From positions 398,006-462,005 of the forward strand of contig CACVBU010000913.1 of assembly GCA_902728285.1 (NCBI GenBank): a DNA stretch of 64,000 nt, given 5' to 3'. Under the pieces are notes generated by a model. It saw only the letters and a list, made by a program, of their open reading frames with translations. It did no database searches and was not told the origin of the DNA. Made by a program: the position numbers and the translations under genes. The DNA is from Clytia hemisphaerica. Lineage: Eukaryota > Cnidaria > Hydrozoa > Leptothecata > Clytiidae. Positions 34,208-45,161 of the stretch are shown in pieces (the stretch's first letter is position 1; every line of letters begins with the position of its first letter).

Positions 34208-37200
34208 ATGACATTATCAGACAACGTTTACTGGTAGATGGTGATGGATCTGGGGACGACAAAAAGATTATGACTGCACTTCGAACCATCATCAAATGGA
34301 GCACAATGTCCTGTGATGATGAAGAAAGGTAAATATGGCGAAAATAAAAACATTTCTTCATTTTCGCCTAATGATGTTTTTTTTCTTCCAATAATTGATG
34401 ATTGTACTTTTTGTTTCCAATAATTGATGATTGTACTTTTTGTTTCCAATAATTGATGATTGTACTTTTTGTTTCCAACCTTTATCCCATTTTTTTGCCT
34501 TTTTTGAAAAGTAATGTTTTAGCATTTAGGCCATAGCTTTTTATCTAGTTGGCCAAATGACCCCTCAAAATTTAAGTTTAAGTTTATATAAGTTTATCCT
34601 TCCTCTTTTCAATGCAAATAGATTGATATGTAAATTTGTATATGTTTCCAAAACTGCTACCTTCAACGATAAATGTCGACTTTGCTCTGCATTGAAGAAT
34701 GGCATCTGATTAGTCAGCGAAAAGAAGCATTTACCTCGTAAATTTTATTGAAAATTAATTCTAGTAAAACTTTGGTTCTGTTTTTGTCGTTTTTTTGTGA
34801 ATGTTTGAGTGCAATGATTGCTGCCTTACTACAATCTAATAAAGTTTCAAGAGGTTTATAATATAGAAGAGATGGGAAAAAGTCATTGCAAGATTTGTTT
34901 TTTCAATTGCATGAATCGGAAGAATGTATGAAAACTAGAAAATGCACCTTATTAAAGAAAGAAATTTTGGCAGGAATTTAATTTGCCGGATGGCCGCAAA
35001 GGTTTTTTAGAGGGAATTTGATTTGGCGGATGGATGAAAAAACTAAATTTGGCGGGAATTTAATTTGGCGTTTGCTGGAAAATTTATCCTTAAAATGGCG
35101 TAAAAACAGCAAAAAATATGCAAAAACACGCTAAAAGAGATCATATTTTCAAAAAGTTTAATTTGGCGGGAATTTAATTTGTCGGATGGCGGAAAAAAGA
35201 AATTTTGGCGGGAACTTAATTTGGCGGATTGTAAAAACAGCAAAAAATATGCAAAAACACCCTAAAAGAGATCATATTTTCAAAAAGTTTAATTTGGCAG
35301 GAATTTAATTTGTCGGATGGCGGAAAAAAGAAATTTTGGCGGGCTTCCTTAATAAGGTACTGAATTATAAACTATTGATATTTTTGTGAGAATGGAATCC
35401 ACTTTTTACTGTTAGTAGGACATCCTACTTATGGAAAGCTCTATTTTCTTGATCACGATTTTACCTTGAATATTCTAAAACTACAACAGCAAAACAATGA
35501 AAAGAAAGATAACACTTTTAATAACACATCAGTATAATTGTTTTTATGCTGCAGTTTTTCATTAATAATTCAACATGACCTCATGATTAAGAGAGGGTCT
35601 TTTTTCACAGGATACGTATGTTGAGAATCTTGTTGAAGATTCTTTTTTAAGACACATCAAAGTTGTATTGATCAGTTATTTTTGTAATTTTGATCAGCAA
35701 GATTTTTCAAAGCTGTTATAAAAATCGAATACGAATGACTTTTCAAATACCCCCAGGTGCTTTTGGAACACCTCTGTCTTTATGCATTTCTAAATTTTTC
35801 AAACATTCTCACTGGCAATAAATTCAACGTGAATTGTAAGAGTTGTTGTTTTTTGTAATTCTGTATTAATAATGGAGTAGTACATTTTGAGATTTCTTCG
35901 CTTTGCGAAAACAGAACGCTCGTTCCGCAAGCCCTTTTATGTTGATTGAGTTGACTTTTTTTTTATTTCAATTATTCAGATTTAACAGTGCTAAATATAC
36001 CTTATGTTTACTTCTCCCTAGTTGTTCTAAGCTTTTAAAGCTGATTTACTTAATATTTCAACTTTATTTCAACTTTTATTTCAATTTAAGGAACACCCAC
36101 TACCAGAAGATCATTATGCTTTTGAGACAATGTGAATACACAATGACCAAACATCATTTATCATATCTCATGAACATCCAGGAAAGACAGAACTACGAGA
36201 CACTCTATCAACACATTGGTAAATTATTAGGCCGAAGCACATATGACATATTCCTTAAAATTAATTTTTTCGTTTAGTCTCGCTCTCGAATAATAAATCA
36301 TTAAATCCATCCATCATCTATTCTGTACCAACAGATTGTCTTTATAATGTAAAAAGGTTTGCTAAAATCCTTTGTCCTTTAGTGGCAGCTTAGTATCAAA
36401 TTAAAGTATCGAACTACGATGCGTAAGATTTGACCCCCAGTCATACGAAAGGTCTTAAAATGGTACTTGATGCATCTCTGCTTGATGCTATAAAGAGCAA
36501 TCAAAAAGAAGGGACAATGGTTAGATAAAGAAATCCATTAAAGGGAGTGGCGCTGCCGGGAAGATAGCTAGTAAAAAGAGAACCTTAGGGTCGTCCTCTG
36601 TGTGGCCGCAAACTTACACAAATACAAACAATAATCCTTAGGGAGTGGTCAGAAAGTATCTACTAGGGGGAGGGATTTGGAGGATTCAATAGGGGAAGGG
36701 TCTCAAAAAGGACATCAAGAGAAAATATCTTTATGACCACGTCGTTTTTATGATATCTTTTGTACATTTCTTTTTTTAGGTGAACAGATTGCAGTTTGTA
36801 GGAAAGAAATTAAAGAGAGCAAAGAAGAATTACAGAGAGCCAAAGTGGTTCGAAAGAACAAGCAAGGTATTTAAAATGATGATACATCAACAACAAGATT
36901 CGGTATTTAAATTTCTTCCGTCTTGGACGGTTTTCCGTTTTAGCGAAGTATATCAAGAGGCTTTTCTGTCTCAAAATTCTTCAATTTCGACAATATCTGC
37001 TTATTTGCTGTGTAAAATACATTATCTGTGTCTCAGACGAAAAACTTTGCTCTGGCCACTGAAGAATACCGTACTCCCCAGCTTCTTTTTCTTTATCAAG
37101 AGTTACCTTCGTTTTGCATAAGATGCCCATTGCCGCACTAAGATTCACTTGGCACTTTTCTAGTGGAAAAAGACCAGGACTTCGGGTAATTGAAAAATAA

Positions 37201-39782
37201 ACATAAGATTTTCCGTACCTTTAGAAATAAATCCTTTCCAATCTCCCGGTAAAAATAGCGGAAATATCCCAGAAAAGAAAGGAGAATCTTAATGTGGGAA
37301 TGAAAATCTTGTACAAAACGACGGTACTTTATCATATGGCTGAAATATTTCATCTCAATCAAAGAGTTCATCTTTCGATAGTTTTCCATCATTTTCGTTT
37401 TAGAGTATGACTCGCTTGCAAAAATCATTGAAAAACATCCTGAACGCAAGACAACAGAATTGTAAGTGTACATTTTTATTATTTTTAACGTTACATAGAA
37501 GGCAAAGACCCAGATAAAGGGTGAAGACCCATCAATTCTCAGGGGAAGGCTAGTGAAAATAGCCACTTGTTATACTTTAAGAAAGTAGCCCCTACCTACA
37601 CGAAACGGAAAATCAAAAAAAATGTGCTTGAAATTTATTAAAAACAAAATAATCAACAAGATCATTCTACGCGCTTTAACAGTCGAATTAAATACAAGTA
37701 CAAGCAATGAATCTCCTTCGATGAAATGAATTACCTAAATTAATTTTCCTCCGTCGAAGATTGAAAAGAACTATACAAATATACTCTTAAATATTCAAAG
37801 AATAGTGATCCTCAACCAATCCAATCAAATCATTTTTCCAAAAAAAAAAAAAGAACTTGGTAAGCCCTTAAAGTCAGCTGATCCTTCTGGATTCAGCTGT
37901 TCCATCTGCTGCTTGACCTTTTAACGACCTCAAATCAGGTCAACGGGAGTTCCATTCATGTATGATTTTAGCTGTTTTGTATTTTTGTATTTTGTAGTCT
38001 AAAAGAATTAGTTTGTCACCTTGTAAAAAATATATATACACCCCCCTTCTCACAGACCCACCTGGAACCCTTCCCACTCGAAAAAATCGGCCAAATTACC
38101 GATCCCGGTGAGAAATTATCCTCCAGTTTTTGTCCGAACTGAAATTAACCAAATAAACCAATCTTCACTGCAAAATCTTATACTATTTTTCCCACCCCCA
38201 GTGAATTTTCTGACATGAAAACAAAAGAAATTAAATCTCCGGCTAGAAAAAATATGGGAATATCAATCCCCATCGAGTTTCAGTCCTAACTCTACCCCCA
38301 CTGGCTGAAAAATTCCTACCGGGTCTGTGAGAAGGAGGTGTATATATTGCTGAAATTCGACACAAAGGTTCCTACCAAGGGGTTCTAGAACTGACTTTCG
38401 AGAATTTTCATGACGGCGTAAGATTTTTGCAGAGTTTTAAAATATAAAGTTTACTGAAAGATCGCGAAAAGAAGATTGCTTACTCTTTTAACGTAAAGAA
38501 TTCATCCATTCGATTTTTATGTATATCTTCTTTCTTTTCTTGAAGAGAAATCAACAATTTACAGAAGGATATCAGTGAGCTGAACCTAAAGAAAGAATCG
38601 TTGATGCAGAAGGTACGTATATTTTTTTAAATCATCTTCGAAAATTTTACATGATGCAAGAGTACATTCTTTTTCAAAAATTTTCGGTTGAAAGAAAAAT
38701 GTGTTCAAAAAAAGTAGTGAGAGAATATTTTCAAAACAGACGACCATTTATTGTTTAGTCGGGTCAGTATGTTAACTCAGCACACCACTATGGTCGGGTC
38801 TCTTGGATACCACTTAAAAAGCCGTATACGTTCTTTAACGTATACACTACATGATAAATTTAGGTCCGGTTTGGATCCTAACCTCTGGAATACTGCGAGG
38901 AGAATATTTTGGTTGAGCTTATCCGCGAAATTTTAGTTTTTCACGCCGGGGAATAAATTTTGCGGGTGGTGCGATAATATTTTCACAGTTTTGTGCCCTT
39001 TTACGCCATGTAGTTTATTTAATATATTTCAAGTTTTTCTAAAAAATTTTTATGGATAAGGCATTTCTAAATTTCCATTGGGACTTAATTTCGCGGATGG
39101 CATCAAAATCTGCAGAAAACCGTGAAATTTAATCCCCGCGAAAATTCATCCCATTATAAAAGTATTCGATCTTCCTTTTTGGGTATGACTATTAACGGTG
39201 ATACGAGTAGAAGCTGGAAAGTTATTCATTTGATTAATTTTAATATGGTTTTTACTATTCTTGAACTTTTAATATGTTTTAGCTTGAGATGCGACAAAAA
39301 CAATTTCACGTCTTGTTATACTCCGTACAATTACTACAGCAAATTTTAGAAGGTAACTTTTTTGTCAAAACAAACCATTATTTGAGCCATAATTTATGTT
39401 TATCAAAGGACAAGCAAGTAGAAGTAAAGTGTCGAATTGTGAAAATTCTTAAAAACTTCCTTAAAAAGTGATTTTGGGGTTACCTTTTCAGGGAAAAAAT
39501 GTCGAGGTTTTAATTAGTCGGGTAAAGATTTCGTCACTTTCCCCGATAAAATTTGCAATTCAGTCACTTCTAATCGACTAAATTGTCTAAATGAAATAGT
39601 TTCCTTCACTAGCTTAAAAAATAGACATTTTTTCCCCGACAAGTTAATTATATTGTTGTTTGATTATTACTTTTGTAGAGGACAACGATGTTATTGATTT
39701 ATCAACTGATGACGTAATCAAAACAGAAACTAAAAGTTCCACCAAATCAAAAAGTGTGGAAGTGATGGACATTTCAAAATAG
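34208..39782 (+). CDS. THOC7: THO complex subunit 7, 7 identifiable coding exons (first short exon not found)
   Basis: A subunit of the THO/TREX complex, which couples nuclear transcription and splicing to mRNA export. Exons: 34208-34328, 36091-36218, 36780-36866, 37404-37461, 38546-38612, 39283-39352 and 39679-39782. All have GT/AG borders and matching phases. The protein reads DDIIRQRLLVDGDGSGDDKK, then IKWS, LLRQCEYTMTKHHLSYLMNI, RQNYETLYQHIG, EQIAVCRKEI, VRKNKQEYDSLAKIIEKHP, LEMRQKQFHVLLYSVQLLQQ and a short acidic tail. This matches human THOC7 collinearly (VIRKRLLIDGDGAGDD, RKNRQEYDALAKVIQHHP, LELRRKQFHVLL). The seven exons give 211 residues plus the missing N-terminus (human 204). The central part is coiled coil. 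The first visible exon opens in phase 1, so a tiny upstream exon with the ATG is expected but was not identified. Confidence 0.97.
34386..34476 (+). repeat. 29-bp minisatellite, three units, in the first visible THOC7 intron
   Basis: Three virtually identical units of TTCCAATAATTGATGATTGT followed by ACTTTTTGT, starting 34386, 34415 and 34444, with a fourth TTCCAA start at 34473. It lies ~58 bases after the donor at 34329. Confidence 0.9.
34945..35360. mobile_element. ACCTTATTAA-ended MITE with GGCGGGAATTTAATTTGGCG arrays
   Basis: CACCTTATTAAAGAAAGAAA at the left and CTTAATAAGGTA at the right are inverted ends. The interior is a direct array of GGCGGGAATTTAATTTGGCGGATGG-like units (about six) in two larger tandem blocks (35100-35215 and 35225-35345, both with AACAGCAAAAAATATGC). 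It lies in the first visible THOC7 intron. Confidence 0.7.
36382..36610 (+). mobile_element. tRNA-derived SINE, diverged, in a THOC7 intron
   Basis: CTTAGTATCAAATTAAAGTA sits in the A-box position and AAGATTTGACCCCCAGTC in the B-box position. The tail CATACGAAAGGTCTTAAAAT, GGTACTTGATGC and TCTCTGCTTGATGC follows. It shares the CAGTCATACC-type junction with the SINE at 11990. It is decayed and no Pol III activity is expected. Confidence 0.65.
38035..38346. mobile_element. TACACCCC-type MITE, both ends, in a THOC7 intron
   Basis: Left TATACACCCCCCTTCTCACA and right TGTGAGAAGGAGGTGTATA are inverted. Internal CCCACCCCCAGTGAATTTTC and CCCCCACTGG are characteristic of the family. It is ~312 bp long and lies between THOC7 exons ending 37461 and starting 38546. 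Confidence 0.85.
38925..39160. repeat. TTCGCG-type repeat fragments in THOC7 intron
   Basis: ATCCGCGAAATTTTAG and GGGGAATAAATTTTGCGGG, then CCATTGGGACTTAATTTCGC and CCCCGCGAAAATTCATCCC. It pairs with the fragment at 33880-33980. It is an inverted element without clear limits. Confidence 0.5.
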
Positions 39783-40482
39783 TTTGATACCCCAAAAAAT
39801 CAACAAATTAATAATACATTTGTTTCTCTCCATGGAAAGAGGAAGTATGAATAATCTATATTTCGAAATTTTATTGGTTTTCACTTTTGAAAATTGAAGT
39901 GAAAAGGTGCAAAAATGGTAGTTTTCCCGCTCAAAAGACTTGAAAAAATAAGTATTGATACAGTAAAAATTATTTGAGATTGAATAATCTTATCCAGACG
40001 CTATTATTTTAATACGCCATCGAAAGTAGCACCATATTTTAAGATGTGCTGAAAGACGTGTATTACTAAACATTGTATATAAATTAAAGGAGAACATGGT
40101 GGTCATTGATAGCTGTTCTTTCAAGATACATAGAGACGGTTAAAGTAGTTGGTTTGATACGAGATACAGAAATAAAAAAGTAGACAAATCTGCAATGGTT
40201 TACATAATTTTAAAAAGATGGAAAATAGTTGTTTTTAAAAAGTTTTTTAACGAAAAAAATCAAAGATGGAATTTTGGAACACGCACAAATTTGTTTATTG
40301 GTTTATTGGGTTATAACCTCTTGAATCTTTCTTGAGTAGTCTACATTTATCACCTTGGAATCGTTTAACAAAGATTGGTATTGGGTCGGTTATGCGGAAA
40401 AGGCAATTACGTCGAGCAGTAAGATTTTTAAATTCCTCTTTTAATTACCTTTTAAAATATTTCTTTTATCTTAATTGCAAAT
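39783..40482 (+). promoter_or_regulatory. THOC7 3' region
   Basis: ATTAAA at about 40084 and AATAAA at 40171-40176 are candidate polyadenylation signals after the stop at 39780-39782. No further coding sequence is supported before the MITE pair starting at 40483. Confidence 0.4.
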
Positions 40483-40819
40483 ACATGCTTTTTCTTTTAT
40501 AAGAATACACTTTATAAGAGTATTCATGATGAAATTGACCGACAAGTTAAGAATATTCTAAGAATATTACCATCTTGGAGTTTGGCAGCAGAACCTAAGA
40601 ATGACAATTTTATAGCCTTTCTAACTGTAAGATTGTCAATTATTCCCCAGTAAAGCTCGGAACTTTAAAAAAAATGCCATTTTATGCTTTAGGTATGTAT
40701 TACATGTTAAATTTAGGTTATCTAAGAATTCCGTAAGAATAGTTTAGAATGAGATTTCCCAAAAAGTTAAGAATACCCATGATGGAATAGAAAATCATCA
40801 TTCTTATAAAAAAAGCGTG
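40483..40819. mobile_element. ACACGY-type MITE, AAGAAT subtype
   Basis: Left ACATGCTTTTTCTTTTATAA with GAATA and right CATTCTTATAAAAAAAGCGT are inverted. Internal TTAAGAATATTCTAAGAATA and TAAGAATTCCGTAAGAATAG repeat the AAGAAT motif, which is complementary to the terminal ATTCTT. It abuts the next MITE directly. Confidence 0.8.
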
Positions 40820-41163
40820 TACCTTATTGGAACTAATTTTCGCGGGTTTTAATTTTAGCGTTTTTCGCGGTTTTTCGTCAAAATCGCGAAAATTTGATCG
40901 CACGAAAAACTTTGAGAGTTGAAAACCGCGAAAATTAATTCCCGCGAAATGCAATTTTTTCCAATTTTATCGAAAATCTTGAAAAATCCCTAGGAAAATG
41001 AAAGAAATTTGTCCAAAAAAGGGCAAAACCGCGAAAATTCAAACCCGCGAAAATTCCAAAATGGAAAAAACAGCCAAAATTAGAACCCATGAAATGCAAT
41101 TTTTCGGATATTTTTTTTCGAACGCGAAAATTAGTTCCCGTGAAAATTAGTTCCAATAAGGTA
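40820..41163. mobile_element. TACCTTATTGG-ended MITE, 344 bp, intact ends
   Basis: Left TACCTTATTGGAACTAATTT followed by TCGCGGG, right the inverted copy ending CCAATAAGGTA. The interior is made of repeated CGCGAAAATT / TTTTCGCGG motifs. TA ends suggest a Tc1/mariner-type target. Frames inside (GTNFR-like on the minus strand) come from the simple sequence and are not genes. Confidence 0.85.
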
Positions 41164-41709
41164 TTCTATTGTTGGCATTGATCGTTATTTAAATAGAATC
41201 AAAGTGCATTAGTACATTAGACTCAGTTGTCTATAAATGATTATAATATTCTTTTTTTAGTGTTAGATCAACTACCTAGATCAACCATAACGACGCATTA
41301 ATTAACATGGCAGTCAACGATCAAAATGTAATGTAAGCAATATTTGATTTCGTTTTTTCTCTGGTTTGAGATGTTATGTAGAGGACAAAATTTTCAAGGA
41401 AAACCATCTTAAGAGGTGTAAGAACAACGTCTCCTGTTATACTGAGTACTTGTAAAGGTTAAGATTATCTACATACGTATGTACCTTGAGGGAGCTAATT
41501 TTGGCAAGCAAAATAATCATCAAAACTCTTAAATTTAAATTAAATTCGCCAAAATTAATTCTCATACAAATAAGTTCTCTTAAAAGTATTCAAAATCCAA
41601 AATGCCTTACTCTATCAAAAAGAAAATCTAAGGTATAACAAAGCCTATTGAAAATAAGGCTCTCTGACTCCAAGCGGCTGCAAAACTGCTTCTGGTGTAA
41701 GTCCTTTTT
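41164..41709. other. Intergenic, nothing recognised
   Basis: Short AT-rich stretch between the MITE and the end of the minus-strand secreted gene. ATTTTGGC- and AAAATTAATTCTC-like fragments (41495-41565) recall the CGCGGG-type elements in decayed form. No AATAAA on the minus strand was found directly after the stop at 41710. Confidence 0.3.
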
Positions 41710-42369
41710 TTACAATTTACGTTTGACAGTTTTCAAAATATTGTACACTTCATCTAAAATCGATTCCATCTCTTGAAGTTGATCATCATCCAGGTCTCTC
41801 AAGGTGTTTGATACTTTTTTATCCTGTTTATCTTCCACTTTCGTATCCAATGATGTGGAGGCATTACCAAGGTCTTCATCACGTTTGAAATTCGTCCCTT
41901 CTTTTCTGTTCGTTTTCACTAAGTTGGTTTGACCATCCCTAGTTGTTTGCATTCCTCCTTGCCTTCTCTGAATGTCATCGTTTAGAGTTTTTCTACCAAC
42001 TAAATTATGTTGGGCTTCTTTCCTAACAGTGTCGGCAACCTCCTCGTCTGCGGGATTGTGCTTATGATAATGGAACATAGATTCCTTATCGCGGTCACCA
42101 CTCAAAACATCCAAGTGTCCACTGTGCACTAAAAGCTCCATAACCTTTTTCAGCAACCGTCGGTAAATCTCAACTTTTCTTTCTTCACTATCTCTGTCCA
42201 TCACCATCAGATCAAGAGCTTTCAGTGTTTCATGTTGACTCTTTCTTTGCTCACGTAGACTTGCTATTAAAGCGTTGATGCCTTCGCGTCGTTCTTTGGT
42301 TAGCCCAGCTTCAACAAAGCTTAGTTGTAATACCAACGGTAGGAAGAAAACTGTCATAAGTTTCATCAT
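41710..42369 (-). CDS. Unrecognised secreted charged protein, 219 aa
   Basis: Single open frame starting at the first ATG in frame (42369; upstream in-frame codons contain no ATG). Residues 1-21 (MMKLMTVFFLPLVLQLSFVEA) are a clear signal peptide. The mature part has no cysteine and is rich in Lys, Arg, Glu and Asp. Residues ~25-85 look helical (INALIASLREQRKSQHETLK and ERKVEIYRRLLKKVMELLVH). A low-complexity middle follows, then a helical end (DDDQLQEMESILDEVYNILK) and VKRKL. No transmembrane segment follows the signal. There are several dibasic pairs but no amidation Gly repeats, so it is not an obvious neuropeptide precursor. Secretion is inferred from the signal only. No family recognised; a second exon cannot be excluded. 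Confidence 0.75.
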   Translation of the reverse strand: MMKLMTVFFLPLVLQLSFVEAGLTKERREGINALIASLREQRKSQHETLKALDLMVMDRDSEERKVEIYRRLLKKVMELLVHSGHLDVLSGDRDKESMFHYHKHNPADEEVADTVRKEAQHNLVGRKTLNDDIQRRQGGMQTTRDGQTNLVKTNRKEGTNFKRDEDLGNASTSLDTKVEDKQDKKVSNTLRDLDDDQLQEMESILDEVYNILKTVKRKL

Positions 42370-42393
42370 TTTTGAAGAAGGCTTGGTGGTCAA

Positions 42394-45161
42394 TGATATT
42401 TCAAAGTTTAACTCAAGATTGACCTATAAATCCAGTTTCTCGTTGTCCTTCAGTTTAAATTCACCAAAACATGATTAAGGAAATAGCTACTTTTTGATTT
42501 AATTCTCTTGAGTAAATTTTTTGTTTTCTTTTGATAGACCGCTCTATATTCTGACAACCTAAACAAAGCTTTGCTTTTCTTAACAGTCTTCAAAGTTATC
42601 TTAGTACACATATTATCTAAACCATCACGAGGGTGCCGTTTGCTTTATTTGATTTTTCTACTGACCTTTTAAAAATTTAAAAGTTAACTTTTCGTAAATT
42701 CAGAGCGTTAGAATTTTGTTTTGTCATTTATGACATTTTACCCCTTCGAATTGCCTTCACAAGGGTGGCAGCTGCCGTATGGTGCTACCCCTTAGGGTAC
42801 TAACCCTGATTTTCAGAAAGTTTTGTAAAATATAATTTTAAGAATGAGAAACAAACATCAATAACAGATTTTGAATCCCTCATTCTCAAATAAAAACATT
42901 GCTTCATGCTTTTTTCACCTGGCAAAAACAACGAAAATCTGGCGGACTGTTTTACAGTCCGCCTAAGCAAAAGCATATTACCATATACTACTGGGCCACT
43001 TAATCGCGCCATCCAGTCTATAAAAAAGCTTTAAGTGGACTCCGGGCTAGAACATTAGCAAAATTCCCGTTCTGATTTGTAGGGCGTTTATTCGAAGTAA
43101 TACGGTATTTATTTTGACTTTCTAATTTGTCCCAATGGTTTATTCTTCTTGAAGCCGAATAAACAAATTAAATTCGACAATAAAATTCTAAAACTAAACG
43201 GTTCTTTTCGATAAAGGGAAGTGCGTGGCAAGGAAAAGGGGGAAAAGGTTACCATGTTTTTCTTTTTATAAAAGCATAACACCCAAATTTTTGAACCATT
43301 TGTTGTTTTAACTTTTTGAGTTTTAAGCCTAAAAATGTTCTTAACTTGCTCTAATTATTTTCACTATCGCAGATTTTTATGCTCTTATATAGTTTGTTCT
43401 TATAAAAATTGTATTTCAGAAGATTCTAAAAATAATGTTTTTCGAGACTTTTATAAAACATAATCTAAAACTTGCAATAAATTTCAAATGCTGAATTGCA
43501 GTAATTCTTTTACATATCAACTTTAAATTAAATAGATTTGAATTGACGGTTAATCTTACGTGATTACGACGTCATTAAAGGTTTTATTTTTACATAAGTG
43601 TTCCTGTTTTATATCAGACACATATTTCATATCAGGTCTGCAATGTCTGCCTATTGTTTTATTATGATTTTATAAGCAAAAAGATGTTTTTCTTTTCTTC
43701 TTTCTGACCAATCTTGCTCCACATCCGTATCAATTCAATATAAAAAAGCTTGTAAATTAAAATTGACGAGTACTGTAAGCAAACGATATCACTCTTATTT
43801 TAAAACAAAGCTTTTAAGAACATTTTAAGCTCTGATTGTCAGAAAAAGCATATCTTGACTCGTCCAAATTAAGACGTTTTAATTTGTTCTAATTATTTTG
43901 TCTTTCAATAATAGTCAGATATTATAGTTTGACATGGTGATACAAACTAAAAAAAATGTGTCGTCAGCAAAGTGGAAAATGTCAGCTTGATATTGAAAAC
44001 TACTTTATATTTCTTTCAATAATAGCCGGATATTTAGAGTAAGTTTGGCGTGATGGTGCAATATGATATATGCTTAGAATGAGTCTTATACAACATTTTA
44101 AACATTTTTATATCCCTTTCGTTTTGTTTTTAACCCACTTTGAAATAGCTTGCTGACCGTAGAGTTGGGGTATGTATGTACATGTTTAAGAAAAGTTATC
44201 ACAAATTTGTGAAGCCTCTGTATGTTTATAACATTTTTTAGTTTTAAGCCTAAAAATGTTCTTAACATGTTCTTATTTTCAACATATTTTTGTGAATATT
44301 TTTGTCTATTTTCGAAAGAAATCGGGTGTTTTAGAGGCTGAAAAACCCTAAAACGTTCTTAAATTTTCTAGACATTGGTGTGCTGAGACATTTAGAAGGT
44401 TCTACACCTGTGAGGACATCCGCTCTCCCGTGTGGTAGAACTCATTCTGATGCATTGGAGGGCATATCTATCTATAAGCTATTGCATCAAGGATTGTTTA
44501 GTATAGTTTTTTCAGTGTGGTGCCTACCGGCTCTTCTTTGAGTTTATTTGATTTGAATAGTATTATAATTGAGTATCTGAGTTTCTTTTGTCAAAAGAAT
44601 CTGTTAGAGACTGTTGGCACATAAAAATGTACTTCGGGTGGTGCAATTTTTTGCTGACGTCATCAAAGTTTTCAATTTTTTTTTCAAAAAGTCACATTTC
44701 AGTGAGATGCATCTTTGGTTCTAATTTGGGAAAGATTGGACATGTATTTTTAATATTATAGCGATTATACGATTCATGACGTCACCAAATTCGATCAACG
44801 TATGACGTCATGATTACCATTTCTTTAATTATAGATTTTTGGGGTGATATTTCATTAGGTAACAACCTGATTCATAAATTTCAAGATATAGAGGTACTTT
44901 AGAGCCCTAAGTGGATCTCTGAATATGGGTTCTGTTGGTCGCGAAAACTTAGGGTAAACTGTTAGGTTTTTGAGACTTGCCCTAAGTCACTCGAAGACAC
45001 GTGGTTCGCGCAATGTTTACATTTTACTACTTTCATGTCCCTTTAAAATGCAACTGTAGTTCTGACTCTTGTTATTATGGAATTTTGTCTAACATTTATA
45101 ATTTATTTTTTAGACTAAAAAATAAAAATTCAAAGAAATTTAAAATAAAGAAAGTTACTCT
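42394..45161. repeat. Intergenic with dispersed repeats
   Basis: 42941-42963 is a perfect hairpin (GGCGGACTGT, TTT, ACAGTCCGCC). 43078-43100 is a GGGCGTTTATTCGAAGTA fragment of the family at 26395. 43310-43430 and 44225-44370 hold TTTTTGAGTTTTAAGCCTAA and GTTCTTA motifs of the ACACGY family. 43578-43815 is copy 2 of the dispersed repeat. 44641-44880 carries three TGACGTCA-like sites (44650s, 44775s, 44805s). No gene is supported. Confidence 0.5.
43578..43815 (+). repeat. Dispersed repeat, copy 2 of 3 (uninterrupted)
   Basis: It aligns with 58372-58560 plus 58930-58975 and with the reverse complement of 1056-1205. At GACGAGTACTGTAAGCAAAC (about 43765-43784) it is uninterrupted, whereas copy 3 carries a 369-bp insertion there. 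It therefore approximates the pre-insertion site. Confidence 0.8.

Noticed and set aside
41710..42369. Neuropeptide precursor
   Set aside because: Dibasic sites exist but there are no repeated peptides or Gly-basic amidation signals.
42370..42393. Eight-residue N-terminal extension of the secreted gene
   Set aside because: It would start at TTG. The ATG at 42369 places the hydrophobic signal core at the usual position.
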